Origin: JAIPGX01 sp041650475
GTDB lineage: Bacteria > Babelota > Babeliae > Babelales > UASB340
DNA length: 64,000 nt
Direction of reading: 5' to 3'
Assembly: GCA_041650475.1 (NCBI GenBank)
Contig: JBAZLD010000001.1
Location: 62,001-126,000 of the forward strand
Positions 51,849 to 61,663 of this stretch are shown piece after piece (positions within the stretch are counted from its first letter, which is position 1; every line of letters starts with the position of its first letter). Made by a program: the position numbers and the translations under genes. The notes below the pieces were generated by a model. The model was not told the origin of the DNA. It did not search any database and saw nothing but the letters and a program-made list of their open reading frames with translations.

Positions 51849-53948
51849 ATGCAAAAAAAATTTGAATTTCCCTCATTAGGTTTAGAACTTGAAATTGGAA
51901 AATGTGCTCGACAAGCAGATGGGGCTGCTTGGCTTAAACAGGGAAATAATATTATTTTATCTACGGTTGTGGCAACCAAAGAGTCGAAAGATTTTATGGG
52001 CTTTTTTCCATTAACCGTTGAATATAGGGAAAAAACTTCTGCTGCAGGTAAAATTCCTGGGGGATATATAAAAAGAGAAGGCAAATTGTCTGATCACGAA
52101 GTATTAACTTCTAGATTAATTGATCGTCCCATAAGACCTCTTTTTCCGACTTATTATTTTAATGAGGTTCAAATATTATCTACAGTTTATTCTGCTGATG
52201 GTAAATTTCCTACAGATATTTTGTCTATATTGGCTTCATCGATAGCATTAACTATTTCACCTATTCCATTTTTGGGTCCAATTGGAGCTGTTCAGGTTTG
52301 CCATATAAATGGTGAATGGAAATTTAATGTTGGATATCCAGAAATTAATGATGCTCAAGCTGAGCTAATTATAGCTGGAACAAAAGATGGCATATGTATG
52401 GTTGAAGGCTTTGCCAATAACATGTTAGAGTCAGAATTAATAGAATTATTTTTCAAGGCTCATGAACAGATTAAATTGCAAGTTGATTGGCAATTGGAAA
52501 TACAAAAAGAGCTTGGTGTAAAAAAAGGAGAAATAACACAAACACTTGATTGGTCATCTTGGCAAGAAAAGGTTAAGAAAGCATTGCCGAACAATTTTGC
52601 TCAAAAATTTTTTGTTCTAGAAAAATCTAAGCGTGGTGTTGCTATAGAAAAATTGTTTTCTGATTTAACTGAAAATTTTAAAAAAGAGATTCAAGAAGAA
52701 ATTGTTAGCAAATCTATATTACAGTTTATTTTTGATTTGATTGTTAAAAAAGAATTAGCTGATCAAATTGCTAAAAATAATTATAGAATAGATATGCGTA
52801 AATTTGATGAGATTCGTCCAATAACAACAGAAATTTCCGTTTTACCATGTGCACACGGTTCTAGTATTTTTACTAGAGGTGAAACTCAAGCTTTGGCGAG
52901 CTTAACTCTTGGGACGGCCCAGGATGCTCAAAGAATAGAGTCTTTGATTGGTCCGGGACAGGAAAAAAGTTTTATGTTACATTATAATATGCCTCCATTT
53001 TCAACAGGTGAAGTTAAGCCTATGCGTGGGGTTGGGCGTAGAGAGATTGGGCATGGAAATTTAGCTGAAACCTCGTTTAAAAATGTGTTGCCTGATCAGG
53101 AAAAATTTCCATATACGATTAGATCTGTTGTTGATATTTTGGAATCAAATGGCTCATCTTCTATGGCTACTGTTTGTTCTACAACAATGGCTTTAATGGA
53201 TGCAGGAGTTCCTATAAATGATATGGTTGGAGGTATTGCTATGGGATTAATGAAAGATTCTTCAGGCAATTTTTACGTATTAAGTGATATTTTGGGCGCA
53301 GAAGATGCTTTTGGATTGATGGATTTTAAGCTTACAGGAACAAAGTCTGGTATAATGGCTGTGCAGATGGACATTAAAGATAAAGTTGGGCTTACAAAAG
53401 AAATTTTAAGCAAAGCTTTAGAACAAGCAAAAATTGGCCGATTACATATTTTGAATGAAATGAACAAAGTAATGACAGAGCCTCGTAAGCAGTTGTCTGA
53501 TCTTGTTCCTCGTGTTTCTACTTTTAAAATTCCTACAGATAAAATTGGTGCAATAATTGGACCTGCTGGAAAAACAATTAAAGAAATTATTGCTCAGACA
53601 AATACACAAATTGATATTGATGATAGTGGCAAAGTTGTTATTTATGCAAAAAATGTAGAAGATGCACATAAAGCCAGTTCATGGGTAAAAATTTTATCTG
53701 GTGAAATAGAAGTTGGATCTCGATTTGAAGGAATTATTAGGCGCTTTGTAGAGTTTGGTCTTTTTGTAGAAATTGTTCCAGGAAAAGATGGTCTTGTTCA
53801 TATTTCTAAAATAGAAAAAAACAAGCAAAAAGATTTAACAAGAACATACAAAGTTGGCGATAAATTGAAAGTTAAGGTTGTTGATTATGATAAAGATACA
53901 GGAAGAATTTATTTAATTGCTCCTGATCTTGCACCTGCAAAGCAATAA
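51849..53948 (+). CDS. pnp: Polyribonucleotide nucleotidyltransferase (PNPase)
   Basis: A 699-residue phosphorolytic 3'-5' exoribonuclease. Two RNase PH-like domains are visible (the second, catalytic one with HGSSIFTRGETQALASLTLG and GHGNLAE). A KH domain follows (about 550-610, IGAIIGPAGKTIKEI), then an S1 domain (about 620-690, FEGIIRRFVEFGLFVEI). It works in mRNA decay, often in a degradosome. rph follows 32 nt later, so two phosphorolytic enzymes are adjacent. Confidence 0.97.
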   Translation: MQKKFEFPSLGLELEIGKCARQADGAAWLKQGNNIILSTVVATKESKDFMGFFPLTVEYREKTSAAGKIPGGYIKREGKLSDHEVLTSRLIDRPIRPLFPTYYFNEVQILSTVYSADGKFPTDILSILASSIALTISPIPFLGPIGAVQVCHINGEWKFNVGYPEINDAQAELIIAGTKDGICMVEGFANNMLESELIELFFKAHEQIKLQVDWQLEIQKELGVKKGEITQTLDWSSWQEKVKKALPNNFAQKFFVLEKSKRGVAIEKLFSDLTENFKKEIQEEIVSKSILQFIFDLIVKKELADQIAKNNYRIDMRKFDEIRPITTEISVLPCAHGSSIFTRGETQALASLTLGTAQDAQRIESLIGPGQEKSFMLHYNMPPFSTGEVKPMRGVGRREIGHGNLAETSFKNVLPDQEKFPYTIRSVVDILESNGSSSMATVCSTTMALMDAGVPINDMVGGIAMGLMKDSSGNFYVLSDILGAEDAFGLMDFKLTGTKSGIMAVQMDIKDKVGLTKEILSKALEQAKIGRLHILNEMNKVMTEPRKQLSDLVPRVSTFKIPTDKIGAIIGPAGKTIKEIIAQTNTQIDIDDSGKVVIYAKNVEDAHKASSWVKILSGEIEVGSRFEGIIRRFVEFGLFVEIVPGKDGLVHISKIEKNKQKDLTRTYKVGDKLKVKVVDYDKDTGRIYLIAPDLAPAKQ

Positions 53949-53980
53949 TTTAAAAAAATATATAACATTAAGAAATAATT

Positions 53981-54841
53981 ATGAATCTTGAAAAAGAAGT
54001 TTTTCAAAGAGACGTTCAAAGAGAAGATGGTAGGACGAATGATCAAATTCGTCCTATTTTTATCAAATATGATTATGTTGGTTATGCGAGCGCCTCTGTT
54101 TTATTTTGTATGGGAAAAACAAAAGTTTTAGTTTCTATTACTTTACAAGATGGTTTACCACCATTTTTAAAAGGCCAAAAAGTTGGTTGGTTAACGGCAG
54201 AATATGCCATGTTGCCTTGTGCTACAAAAAAGAGGTCAAATAGAGAGTCTAATCAACAATTTAAAAATTCTAGAAGTGTAGAAATATCTCGTCTTATAGG
54301 TCGCAGTTTTAGATCTGTTACCGATTTATCTTTAATACCAGAAAAAACTATTATGATAGATTGTGATGTATTGCAGGCAGATGGAGGTACCCGTGTTGCT
54401 AGTATTACAGCAGCAAGCCTTGCTTTAAATTTGGCACAAAAAAGATGGATAAAGTCTGGCATTATAGAAAAAAATATTTTGCAAGAGCAAGTTGGAGCCA
54501 TATCCTTGGGTTTTGTTAAAAATAATTTGTTATTAGATTTATCTTTTAGTGAAGATAGTCAAGCTGAGTCAGACTTTAATTTTGTTTTAACAAAATCTGG
54601 AAAAGTAATCGAGTTACAGGGTACAGCAGAAAAAAAAGTTTTAAGTTGGGAACAATTTGATAAAATTAAAAATTTAGCTATAAATGGAATAAATAATCTT
54701 TTTGAAACTTTTGAAAAACTTGAAAAAGAGAGAATAGATAGAAATTTTTCAAATAAAGTTTTAGATAATAAATTCCAAAAATCTGCAAAATTACATGACA
54801 AATTGCCTATGTTCAGTTTGGCTAATAGATTAGTCAAATAA
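53981..54841 (+). CDS. rph: Ribonuclease PH
   Basis: A 286-residue phosphorolytic exonuclease that trims tRNA 3' ends. It has REDGRTNDQIRPI at the start, GWLTAEYAMLPCAT, RLIGRSFRSV and the active-site DCDVLQADGGTR. The C-terminus is about 40 residues longer than usual and Lys/Asn-rich. The chain follows the normal order and lies between pnp and the lptE-like gene. Confidence 0.94.
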   Translation: MNLEKEVFQRDVQREDGRTNDQIRPIFIKYDYVGYASASVLFCMGKTKVLVSITLQDGLPPFLKGQKVGWLTAEYAMLPCATKKRSNRESNQQFKNSRSVEISRLIGRSFRSVTDLSLIPEKTIMIDCDVLQADGGTRVASITAASLALNLAQKRWIKSGIIEKNILQEQVGAISLGFVKNNLLLDLSFSEDSQAESDFNFVLTKSGKVIELQGTAEKKVLSWEQFDKIKNLAINGINNLFETFEKLEKERIDRNFSNKVLDNKFQKSAKLHDKLPMFSLANRLVK

Positions 54842-54852
54842 AAAATACTTAC

Positions 54853-55389
54853 ATGTTAAAATTTGATTTTAAAAAAATTTTTTTAAGTTTTTCTTGCGTA
54901 ATAAATTTATTGTTTTTTAACTCATGTGCATATAAACAGTTTTCATGTAACAATATTTCAAAAAATGTTTCTATTCCAATTTTTATTAAAATGCCTGAAA
55001 ATTCTTTAACGTTTGAGCATTTATCGCCAATAGTATATGAATCTATTTACAGTTATTTTAATAGTGTAGGTTATAAATTATCTGATAATAAAAAAAATAG
55101 TTTTGTTTTAAATATTAAAATAAAAAAATTAACTCCCGTTCATAAATTTCTTTCACCAGATCTTTTGTTGTATGATCAAAATATTACAATAGAGTTAGAA
55201 TGTTCTCTTTTTGATTTTCAAGATAAACTTTTAGAAAAAAAAGTTTTTTCTTTTTTTACTTTGTTAAGTACGCCAAAAGATCCTATATTAAATACAGGAT
55301 TTTTAGATTATGAGTATAGGCAATTGATGAGACGTTCTATGCCTAAAATTGAACAGTATTTTAGAAAATATTTTTTGAACAATAAATAA
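54853..55389 (+). CDS. lptE: LptE-like lipoprotein
   Basis: A 178-residue protein with a lipoprotein signal ending FFNSCAY (lipid-anchored Cys25). IPIFIKMPENSLTFEHLSP and the following helix-strand pattern resemble LptE, which plugs LptD in the outer membrane for LPS export. The next gene is holA-like, as in E. coli (lptE-holA), which supports the call. Sequence similarity to any one family is otherwise weak. Confidence 0.65.
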   Translation: MLKFDFKKIFLSFSCVINLLFFNSCAYKQFSCNNISKNVSIPIFIKMPENSLTFEHLSPIVYESIYSYFNSVGYKLSDNKKNSFVLNIKIKKLTPVHKFLSPDLLLYDQNITIELECSLFDFQDKLLEKKVFSFFTLLSTPKDPILNTGFLDYEYRQLMRRSMPKIEQYFRKYFLNNK

Positions 55390-55390
55390 T

Positions 55391-56368
55391 ATGACACTTA
55401 TAGAGTTTTTACAAAAAGTTAAAGATAAAAATTTTTTTTCAGAGAATAACATTTTGTGCTTTAAGGGTTCAACTTACCCGAATATTTTTTTTAATAAATT
55501 AACAGATTTTTTAAAAAATAAAAAAATTATACCATTAGATTTTAAAAATTTAATATTAAAAAATTTGGAAAGAAAAGAAATTTATAGTAGTTTACAGCAA
55601 AGTTTTTTGGGGCAACAAACTTTTTACTGGCTTTCAGAATTTGAATTTGATTCAAAAAATAAAAAAGATTTAGAATTATTAGATTTTTTGATTAATTATA
55701 AAGGTCCCAATTTTGTGGCTTTTTTTTTACGAGAAGAAAACGCTGCAATTAAAACTAATTCTTTACTAAAAAAACTTGATTCAATAGAAATTCAGGATAA
55801 ATACGACAAAAGTTCTTTAAATCAAATTTTACAATTTTTTGAATTAGAATTTAATTCTAAAAAACTTAATTTTATAGATAAAATAATAAAGCAATCAAAT
55901 AGTTTATCACTAGATTCTTTTTGCTTTTTGATCCTATACCTTGAACTTATAAATACAAAAGATTTAGATCAGACATATGATTATTTAATAAAACTTATAG
56001 TAGATATTCAGCCATCTTTATATTTATTGTCAGATTATTTTTTTACACGTAATTCAAAAGGTTTTTTTTCTGTATGGGAAAAAATTTATCAAGATTATTC
56101 TGAGATGTTTTGGGTGGCTTTTTGGTCTGAACAAATATGGAAAGCCTATTATGTTATAAAATTTTTAAAGCAAAATAATTTTGTTTTGGCTAAATCCATG
56201 AGTTATAGATTACCTTTTAATTTTATAAAAAAAGATTGGAAAAATTTTTCTTTAACTGAATTACAATATTTACACCAATTATTATATAATATTGATTTTG
56301 CATTTAAAAATGGATCAACATTTTGCTTATTTGACTTATTTTACTTTAACCATTTTATAAAAACATAA
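55391..56368 (+). CDS. holA: DNA polymerase III delta subunit-like protein
   Basis: A divergent 325-residue protein that begins 1 nt after the lptE-like stop. Its length and the C-terminal helical part (FWVAFWSEQIWKAYYVIKFL; LTELQYLHQLLYNIDFAFKN) fit the clamp-loader delta subunit, whose last domain shows LxxxLxxLYxxDxxxKxG. The N-terminal AAA-like part lacks a P-loop, also normal for delta. Identity is supported mostly by position after lptE. Confidence 0.55.
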   Translation: MTLIEFLQKVKDKNFFSENNILCFKGSTYPNIFFNKLTDFLKNKKIIPLDFKNLILKNLERKEIYSSLQQSFLGQQTFYWLSEFEFDSKNKKDLELLDFLINYKGPNFVAFFLREENAAIKTNSLLKKLDSIEIQDKYDKSSLNQILQFFELEFNSKKLNFIDKIIKQSNSLSLDSFCFLILYLELINTKDLDQTYDYLIKLIVDIQPSLYLLSDYFFTRNSKGFFSVWEKIYQDYSEMFWVAFWSEQIWKAYYVIKFLKQNNFVLAKSMSYRLPFNFIKKDWKNFSLTELQYLHQLLYNIDFAFKNGSTFCLFDLFYFNHFIKT

Positions 56369-56417
56369 AAAAATAATATTTTTTTCTATATCTAGTACAA
56401 ACAGGAGTAAATTTATT

Positions 56418-56645
56418 ATGTCGCTTTCTTTGGAAGAATTTTTAAAGACTGATCTGAAGAAGATCATAAAAAGTTTTGGAAAAAATGAAAATGGCAATGT
56501 TTATTCTTTAGTTGTGCAGGAAGTAGAAAAAACAGTGATTAGCCTCGTTTTAACTGAGACTAACCATAATTATCTGCATGCATCTAAAATTTTGGGGATA
56601 AGTAGAAGTACTTTGTATCGAAAAATAAAATCTTTGGGTTTGTAA
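56418..56645 (+). CDS. Fis-family small DNA-binding protein
   Basis: A 75-residue protein whose C-terminus (about 38-75) is a Fis-type helix-turn-helix: NHNYLHASKILGISRSTLYR is close to Fis and the NtrC C-terminal HTH_8. A short N-terminal part could serve dimerisation. It may be a nucleoid or regulatory protein. An intrinsic terminator follows, and ACAGGAG precedes the ATG. Confidence 0.8.
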   Translation: MSLSLEEFLKTDLKKIIKSFGKNENGNVYSLVVQEVEKTVISLVLTETNHNYLHASKILGISRSTLYRKIKSLGL

Positions 56646-56704
56646 ATTTTATTTATATTGTTGTAAATTTATTCGTAAAATTTTTATAAAAATTAAAAAA
56701 AATT

Positions 56705-56737
56705 AGGCAAAGCATAAATTTTTACGCTTTGCCTTTT
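56705..56737. terminator. Intrinsic terminator shared by the Fis-like and sppA genes
   Basis: GGCAAAGC (56706-56713) pairs with GCTTTGCC (56726-56733) and is followed by TTTT. On the minus strand an A/T-rich run also follows, so it may act for sppA too. Confidence 0.6.
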
Positions 56738-56765
56738 AATAAAATTATATTCAAATTTATATAAT

Positions 56766-57722
56766 TTATATTTGATTTATATTTTCACCGGCTTGTTTTA
56801 ACATAAATTTTTTATAAACATCGTTTAAAAAATTGGCAGTAACTTCAGAAAAATTTGATACTTGCGTATCAGTGTCATCTTGTTCAAATATTTTTGAAAA
56901 AATTGATGGTTTTGCAGGTTTGATAAATCTAATTTCTGTAGTTATTTTTGCTAATTCTTTAATTTTATCTATTGCATCCTGTTGAGAACCAATTTGATCT
57001 ATTAATTTTAATTTTATAGCCTGAGTCCCAGTAAATACTTTACCATTTGCCCAAATCTCTTGTTGTTTTAAATCTAAATTTCTACTTTGAGAAACATCTT
57101 TTGTAAATTGTTCATAATTTTCATTTGAAAGATTTTGTAAATAACTTAATTCTTCTGGTGTTGAATCTTTTAATGGGCTTCCTGCAGTTTTGAATTTACC
57201 GCTTTGAATGTAATTAAATTTTATGTGCCAATTATCAAGCAAGCCTTTTACATTTGGCAATTGCATTAAAACTCCAACGCTTCCAACCAAAGATGATGGA
57301 TTTGCAATAATATGATTACTTGCACAAGCAATATAATAACCGCCGGATGCGCCAACATTTTCTATTAAAGAAACTACTGGTTTTTTTTCTTTAAATTTTT
57401 TTAGTTCGTTAAATATTGCTTGGCTGCTGCCAGGCAATCCACCTGGAGATTCTATTTTTACAAGAAGAGCTTTAATTTCAGGATCTTTTAAAAATTCATG
57501 AATTTTTTTTACATAAAAAGTTGAATCTTCAATTACGCCTTTAATATTTAAATAGGCAACGTCTGTTTTCGGGATTAATGCCTTTTTAATTTGATCCTTT
57601 ATATTTATAATGATAGTTGGTGCAAATTGCAAAAAAAGTAACAAAATAAAGATATTTTTTAATATAGAAAAAAAACGAGTACCATTTTTTTTACTCTTAT
57701 TATTTTCGTTATTATTTTCCAT
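56766..57722 (-). CDS. sppA: Signal peptide peptidase SppA-type serine protease
   Basis: A 318-residue S49 family protease, short (67K-protein N-half missing) form as in most bacteria. An N-terminal transmembrane segment (about 21-40), VKIESPGGLPGSS, the nucleophile serine in GASGGYYIA and the general-base lysine in SGKFKTAGSP are present. It degrades released signal peptides in the inner membrane, useful in a cell with so many exported proteins. Confidence 0.92.
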   Translation of the reverse strand: MENNNENNKSKKNGTRFFSILKNIFILLLFLQFAPTIIINIKDQIKKALIPKTDVAYLNIKGVIEDSTFYVKKIHEFLKDPEIKALLVKIESPGGLPGSSQAIFNELKKFKEKKPVVSLIENVGASGGYYIACASNHIIANPSSLVGSVGVLMQLPNVKGLLDNWHIKFNYIQSGKFKTAGSPLKDSTPEELSYLQNLSNENYEQFTKDVSQSRNLDLKQQEIWANGKVFTGTQAIKLKLIDQIGSQQDAIDKIKELAKITTEIRFIKPAKPSIFSKIFEQDDTDTQVSNFSEVTANFLNDVYKKFMLKQAGENINQI

Positions 57723-57782
57723 TTATTTACCTTTTATTAGCTTTTTTTAAGCCGTTTATTTTTTTAAATAAGTTTTTTAAAA

Positions 57783-57992
57783 TTAAAATTTTTTTATTGA
57801 TTTACCTGGATTTATTTTTTTAAAAAATCTTTTTTTTGCCCCACAGTTTGGACATTTCCACGGATTGTTAATTTCATCGCTATCTATAATATTTTCAATA
57901 TCTTCAAATTGAACCGGTTTACCTTCAATGTCCCTTGGTGCAGTTTCATCATCGTAAATAAAACTGCAAATTGTGCAGATATAAGTATTCAT
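57783..57992 (-). CDS. Rubredoxin-like iron protein
   Basis: A 69-residue protein with two CxxC pairs: Cys6/Cys9 in CTIC and Cys47/Cys50 in CPNCG. FIYDDE, PWKCPNC and KKRFFKK match rubredoxin, a one-iron electron carrier. It has a few extra residues between the pairs and a basic tail. GGGGAA precedes the ATG. Confidence 0.8.
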   Translation of the reverse strand: MNTYICTICSFIYDDETAPRDIEGKPVQFEDIENIIDSDEINNPWKCPNCGAKKRFFKKINPGKSIKKF

Positions 57993-58028
57993 TACATTCC
58001 CCTTTTTTTAAATTATGCAATGTCAACT

Positions 58029-58472
58029 TTATATTGTTGTTCTATCAAATCCATGACGAACAGTATTTTTGGATTTTTTACCTTTAAGAAAAGTTATTTC
58101 AGTAATTAGTTTATTAGCACTGCTTCTGTAAACAAATTCTACAACTCTACCTGTATCTAAATTTGAATCTGTTGTGTAAAATTTTTCCTCAAAAGATGGT
58201 TTTTTTCTATATTGATCAGAATGAGATTTTGTTGTTTTTTTAATTAATTTGCCTTCGGGAGAAAAATTATACTTCATGCATATTAAATATGTATGTTTTT
58301 CTTTTTCTAATTGAGTTTTTATATTTTCCATAGCATCACTTACCATGTCAAAATTTTGATAAGTTATATTGTTACTTGTCAAACTTGAAGAACTTAAACA
58401 TGTTATAGCCGCAAAAATTGTAATAAAAACCCCAAATAATATCTTTAAATAGGTTTTTCGTGTTGAACACAT
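58029..58472 (-). CDS. Hypothetical exported protein
   Basis: I do not recognise this 147-residue protein. It has a signal-like N-terminus (LKILFGVFITIFAAITCL); the cysteine after AIT could be a weak lipobox. The rest is hydrophilic with a few predicted strands (GRVVEFVYRSSANKLITEIT). AAGGGG lies upstream of the ATG. Confidence 0.55.
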   Translation of the reverse strand: MCSTRKTYLKILFGVFITIFAAITCLSSSSLTSNNITYQNFDMVSDAMENIKTQLEKEKHTYLICMKYNFSPEGKLIKKTTKSHSDQYRKKPSFEEKFYTTDSNLDTGRVVEFVYRSSANKLITEITFLKGKKSKNTVRHGFDRTTI

Positions 58473-58597
58473 AAATACAACCCCTTCTTATTTTTCTAGT
58501 TTATTAAACTTTTAAAACTTACTAAGAGTTAATTATATCGCACTACTTTACGTAAAGAATACATTTTGTAATTTTTTAACATTTGATTTGTATTAAA

Positions 58598-58637
58598 CAA
58601 ATCTGTTTGATTTGCAATAAGCAAATCTTTTTGATTT
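58598..58637. repeat. Two imperfect direct repeats in the gap before prmC
   Basis: CAAATCTGTTTGATTT (58598-58613) recurs as CAAATCTTTTTGATTT (58622-58637), 15 of 16 bases identical with a 24-bp period. Each is also a small inverted repeat (CAAATC/GATTTG). The 227-bp gap 58473-58699 has no gene. Confidence 0.45.
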
Positions 58638-58699
58638 ATAAATAAATCAGAGAACATACCGAAACTTCCCATACAACATATTTGAATTTTTAATAAATG

Positions 58700-59587
58700 T
58701 CAAAGGCTGGCGGTTACGACCCGGGTAATCTTATTGAAATCTACTTGTGAATCTATGTTTTGAAAATTATAGTATTTTAATAATTCAAACACTTTATTTT
58801 CCTGATTTTTGCCTATTTCGAGTATAATTTGTGAAATTTTGTGCTTTTTTAACATTTTGTTTTCTTTTAAATAGTTTTTTGCATTTTTTATAATTTCTTC
58901 AAATGCCAAATAACCATTGTCATTTGCAACTAGGGCAGTTTTATCTTCCCAATTTATAATAGTTTTACTTAAATTTTGCCAATCTTGCTCGCTTATATAA
59001 GGTGGATTGCTGACAATAATATCAAATTTTTCTTTTTGCAGATCTTGCATATTTTTGTAAAAATCAGATTTTATAAAATTTACATTTTTGATTTTATTAT
59101 GAATTTTATTTTTGTTTGCAAGTTCAACTGCTTTTGGATTTATATCTGTGCCAATAATTTGTGCATCAGGTAAGTTTTTGCCTAATGCTAATGCTATGCA
59201 CCCAGATCCGGAACACATATCTAAAATTTTCAGATTTTGTGTGTCTTTATCGAATTTTTTTAATTTTTCTATAAGCCACAAAGTCCATTCTTCTGTTTCT
59301 GGCCTTGGAATTAAAATAGGTTGCTCAACTAAAATATCTAGATTGCAAAATGGTAAGTGTCCCAAGATATATTGTAAAGGCTTTTTTTCTTCCCCTCTTT
59401 GCTTTAGCCATGAATATAATTTTTCTTCTTGCTCTTTATTTAAATCTAAATCTTGATTTAATAATAATTGTGTTTCAGTCTTTTTTGTTAATTCTTCTAA
59501 TAACCAAAGAGCTTCTTGCTTTGCATTTTCTATATTATGTTTAAGTAAATAATTTTTTGTTTCTTCTAAAATTTGATTAAATTTCAT
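58700..59587 (-). CDS. prmC: Peptide chain release factor N5-glutamine methyltransferase
   Basis: A 295-residue PrmC/HemK that methylates the GGQ glutamine of RF1 and RF2. The N-terminal helical domain (about 1-75) leads to the SAM-binding LDMCSGSGCIALALG and the catalytic NPPYIS. ATG 59587 is used; the ATG at 59632 would overlap the preceding gene's stop and adds 15 unmatched residues. Confidence 0.95.
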   Translation of the reverse strand: MKFNQILEETKNYLLKHNIENAKQEALWLLEELTKKTETQLLLNQDLDLNKEQEEKLYSWLKQRGEEKKPLQYILGHLPFCNLDILVEQPILIPRPETEEWTLWLIEKLKKFDKDTQNLKILDMCSGSGCIALALGKNLPDAQIIGTDINPKAVELANKNKIHNKIKNVNFIKSDFYKNMQDLQKEKFDIIVSNPPYISEQDWQNLSKTIINWEDKTALVANDNGYLAFEEIIKNAKNYLKENKMLKKHKISQIILEIGKNQENKVFELLKYYNFQNIDSQVDFNKITRVVTASL

Positions 59588-59603
59588 GCTAAATTTTTCA
59601 TTT

Positions 59604-60956
59604 TTAAAAAATCCATCTAATATCACAGCCAAGGCCGCCGCCTATCATATCTGTTTTAAAAGAATTTTTTCCGCTAAACGGCAAATTATAAAAAATATTT
59701 ACTCTTGGTGCAAATTTTGAGTTTGGCATATGAACACTAAAGTCATAATCAATCATAAAATGAGCGGTGTTCATAGACCATTGATAGAATGATAAATCTG
59801 TATCAATTATACTTTGATCAAAATAATCACCTACGTGAGATAATTTTTCAGCTTCTTGTCTATTGTAAGAATAACCAACTAAAGCAGAAAAGCCCTTAAA
59901 TATATGGTCTAATTTTGCATCAATTCCTATGTGCCATAATAATCCTGCATCACTTTTTACTCTACCCCGTGCTAATTTTATAAACCCTTGTTGTAATGAA
60001 TCTGTTTTTAATAATTTAGTTTTTCTCTCCGTCATAAAAAATGTGCTGCTTGCATGAGCCGCTAAATATAACCATTTTTGGTATTCTAAATTTGCTTGTC
60101 CTTGAAAAGTTACTCCCCAATGGCCATCATAGCCTGTTGGAATCGAAAAAATATAATTTGGGTTTAAATTACTTCCTGCTGGAAAAAGTAAGCCAAGTTT
60201 TAATTCAAGACCGATATCAATTGCAGGTTTATCATTTGAACATGGATATCCTTGCCAGCCGACAAGAAGTGTTATATCGCCGAAATTTGTTTTTTTAATA
60301 GATTGATTATAGTTTTGAATGCCGTAACTATTTAATATAGTATTTAAATTTGTTTTTAAACTTTCCCATGTAGTTGTATGCGCAAGATCTTGTCGGGTAG
60401 TAAAAAATGGGTCTGTGAGATCACTTTGATCTATATATTTTATTTGTTTTATTTCGACCTGTCTTACTGGTACTAATAGTTGCACAAATAATCCTGAAAT
60501 TATATTTTGTCTTAAATCTAAGTTAAGTTCGTTAATTTCAAATTTACCATCAAAAGCTAATTCACAAATTTTTGATTTTGGGTTTTGAGCAATATAATTT
60601 CTTGCTTGTAATAAAAAAGATGTATAAGGCGAAAGTTCTTGTGTTATTGGCGTTACATCAATTAACCCAGAATCTAAATAAGCCATTTTTTGGTTACCGA
60701 TTCTATTTAAAAGGGTTGTTGATTCAGAATTGCAATCCCAGCATTTTTTTGTATCACCGTATCCATAGTTTATATCTATTTTTGTATACCAGTCTTGTAT
60801 ACTGTAATGTTTTTTACCATCGAATTTACAATCTGTTGGCCTACTATGTAAATTTGGTGTTTTATAAAAATGTGCATTGTCTATAGAAAAAATTTTTTCT
60901 GAACAAAAACTTATTAAACTTGAAAGTAATAAGATTTTTTTAAAATTGTTACTCAC
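59604..60956 (-). CDS. Putative outer-membrane beta-barrel protein
   Basis: A 450-residue protein with a signal peptide (about 1-25). Alternating strands rich in Tyr/Trp/Phe follow, and the last residue is Phe in LGCDIRWIF, the usual BAM recognition signal for outer-membrane barrels. The strands IDIGLELKLGLLFP and GHWGVTFQGQANLEYQKWLYLAA illustrate the pattern. Family and ligand are unknown. An outer membrane is implied. Confidence 0.65.
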   Translation of the reverse strand: MSNNFKKILLLSSLISFCSEKIFSIDNAHFYKTPNLHSRPTDCKFDGKKHYSIQDWYTKIDINYGYGDTKKCWDCNSESTTLLNRIGNQKMAYLDSGLIDVTPITQELSPYTSFLLQARNYIAQNPKSKICELAFDGKFEINELNLDLRQNIISGLFVQLLVPVRQVEIKQIKYIDQSDLTDPFFTTRQDLAHTTTWESLKTNLNTILNSYGIQNYNQSIKKTNFGDITLLVGWQGYPCSNDKPAIDIGLELKLGLLFPAGSNLNPNYIFSIPTGYDGHWGVTFQGQANLEYQKWLYLAAHASSTFFMTERKTKLLKTDSLQQGFIKLARGRVKSDAGLLWHIGIDAKLDHIFKGFSALVGYSYNRQEAEKLSHVGDYFDQSIIDTDLSFYQWSMNTAHFMIDYDFSVHMPNSKFAPRVNIFYNLPFSGKNSFKTDMIGGGLGCDIRWIF

Positions 60957-60978
60957 GCTTCTCCCTTATTATATTTTT

Positions 60979-61635
60979 TTAAATATCAGTTAATAATTTG
61001 TTAATTACATCTAAAATTATTCCTATATTATTTTTGATTATTTTTAATTTTTCTAAAGTTTTATCAAAATTATTTAAAATTTCAGTATCTTTTATTTCTA
61101 ATTTTTTTTCAATCAAAGTATTTGCATCTTGTAAAAGTGAGTTTATATCCGATTCTTGCTGATCTAAATCTTTGGCAAATTTGATTAATGGTGTGCTTTG
61201 ATCATTATATAATATTAGAATTTTGTTATATAAAATTTTACGAGCCTCATTTTGGTCTTTTTTAAGAGAATTATCTAAAGTTGTTATAAATTCTGTTTGA
61301 TTGCATATCAAATTATTATTAGATAAAAATTTTGCACTTTTTTTCAAAAATTTATTTAGATTTGCTTTATTAAGATCTATTCCTAATACACTTCCTGAAT
61401 CTATTATTTTTATTGCATTTGCTAAGTTTTTTTTATCTTTTTCTTTTGAATCTAAATTTTTTTTATTTTTTCCTGTTATTTTGTTTACAGTATCTTTTAT
61501 ATTTTTTTCTATTTTATTTTTTATTTTTTTAAGATTAAAATTTATTAATTTGGGATAAATAGAACTAGAAAAAATAGTTTGAAAAAAAATTACGTATAAA
61601 AAAAATTTTTTTAAATTTTTTACCGAATATTTCAT
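60979..61635 (-). CDS. Hypothetical secreted coiled-coil protein
   Basis: I do not recognise this 218-residue protein. It has a signal peptide (KYSVKNLKKFFLYVIFFQTIF) and then Lys/Asn/Leu-rich helices likely to form coiled coils. ATG 61635 is chosen because GGGGAG lies 9 nt before it; the ATG at 61674 would overlap ftsY. It is likely co-transcribed with the barrel protein gene 22 nt downstream. Confidence 0.55.
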   Translation of the reverse strand: MKYSVKNLKKFFLYVIFFQTIFSSSIYPKLINFNLKKIKNKIEKNIKDTVNKITGKNKKNLDSKEKDKKNLANAIKIIDSGSVLGIDLNKANLNKFLKKSAKFLSNNNLICNQTEFITTLDNSLKKDQNEARKILYNKILILYNDQSTPLIKFAKDLDQQESDINSLLQDANTLIEKKLEIKDTEILNNFDKTLEKLKIIKNNIGIILDVINKLLTDI

Positions 61636-61663
61636 ACTTCTAAACTCCCCTTTAAATTTTATT

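Noticed and set aside
60041..60886. Plus-strand frames of 85 and 104 codons opposite the outer-membrane protein gene
   Set aside because: They are shadows of the real gene, without start signals or recognisable domains.
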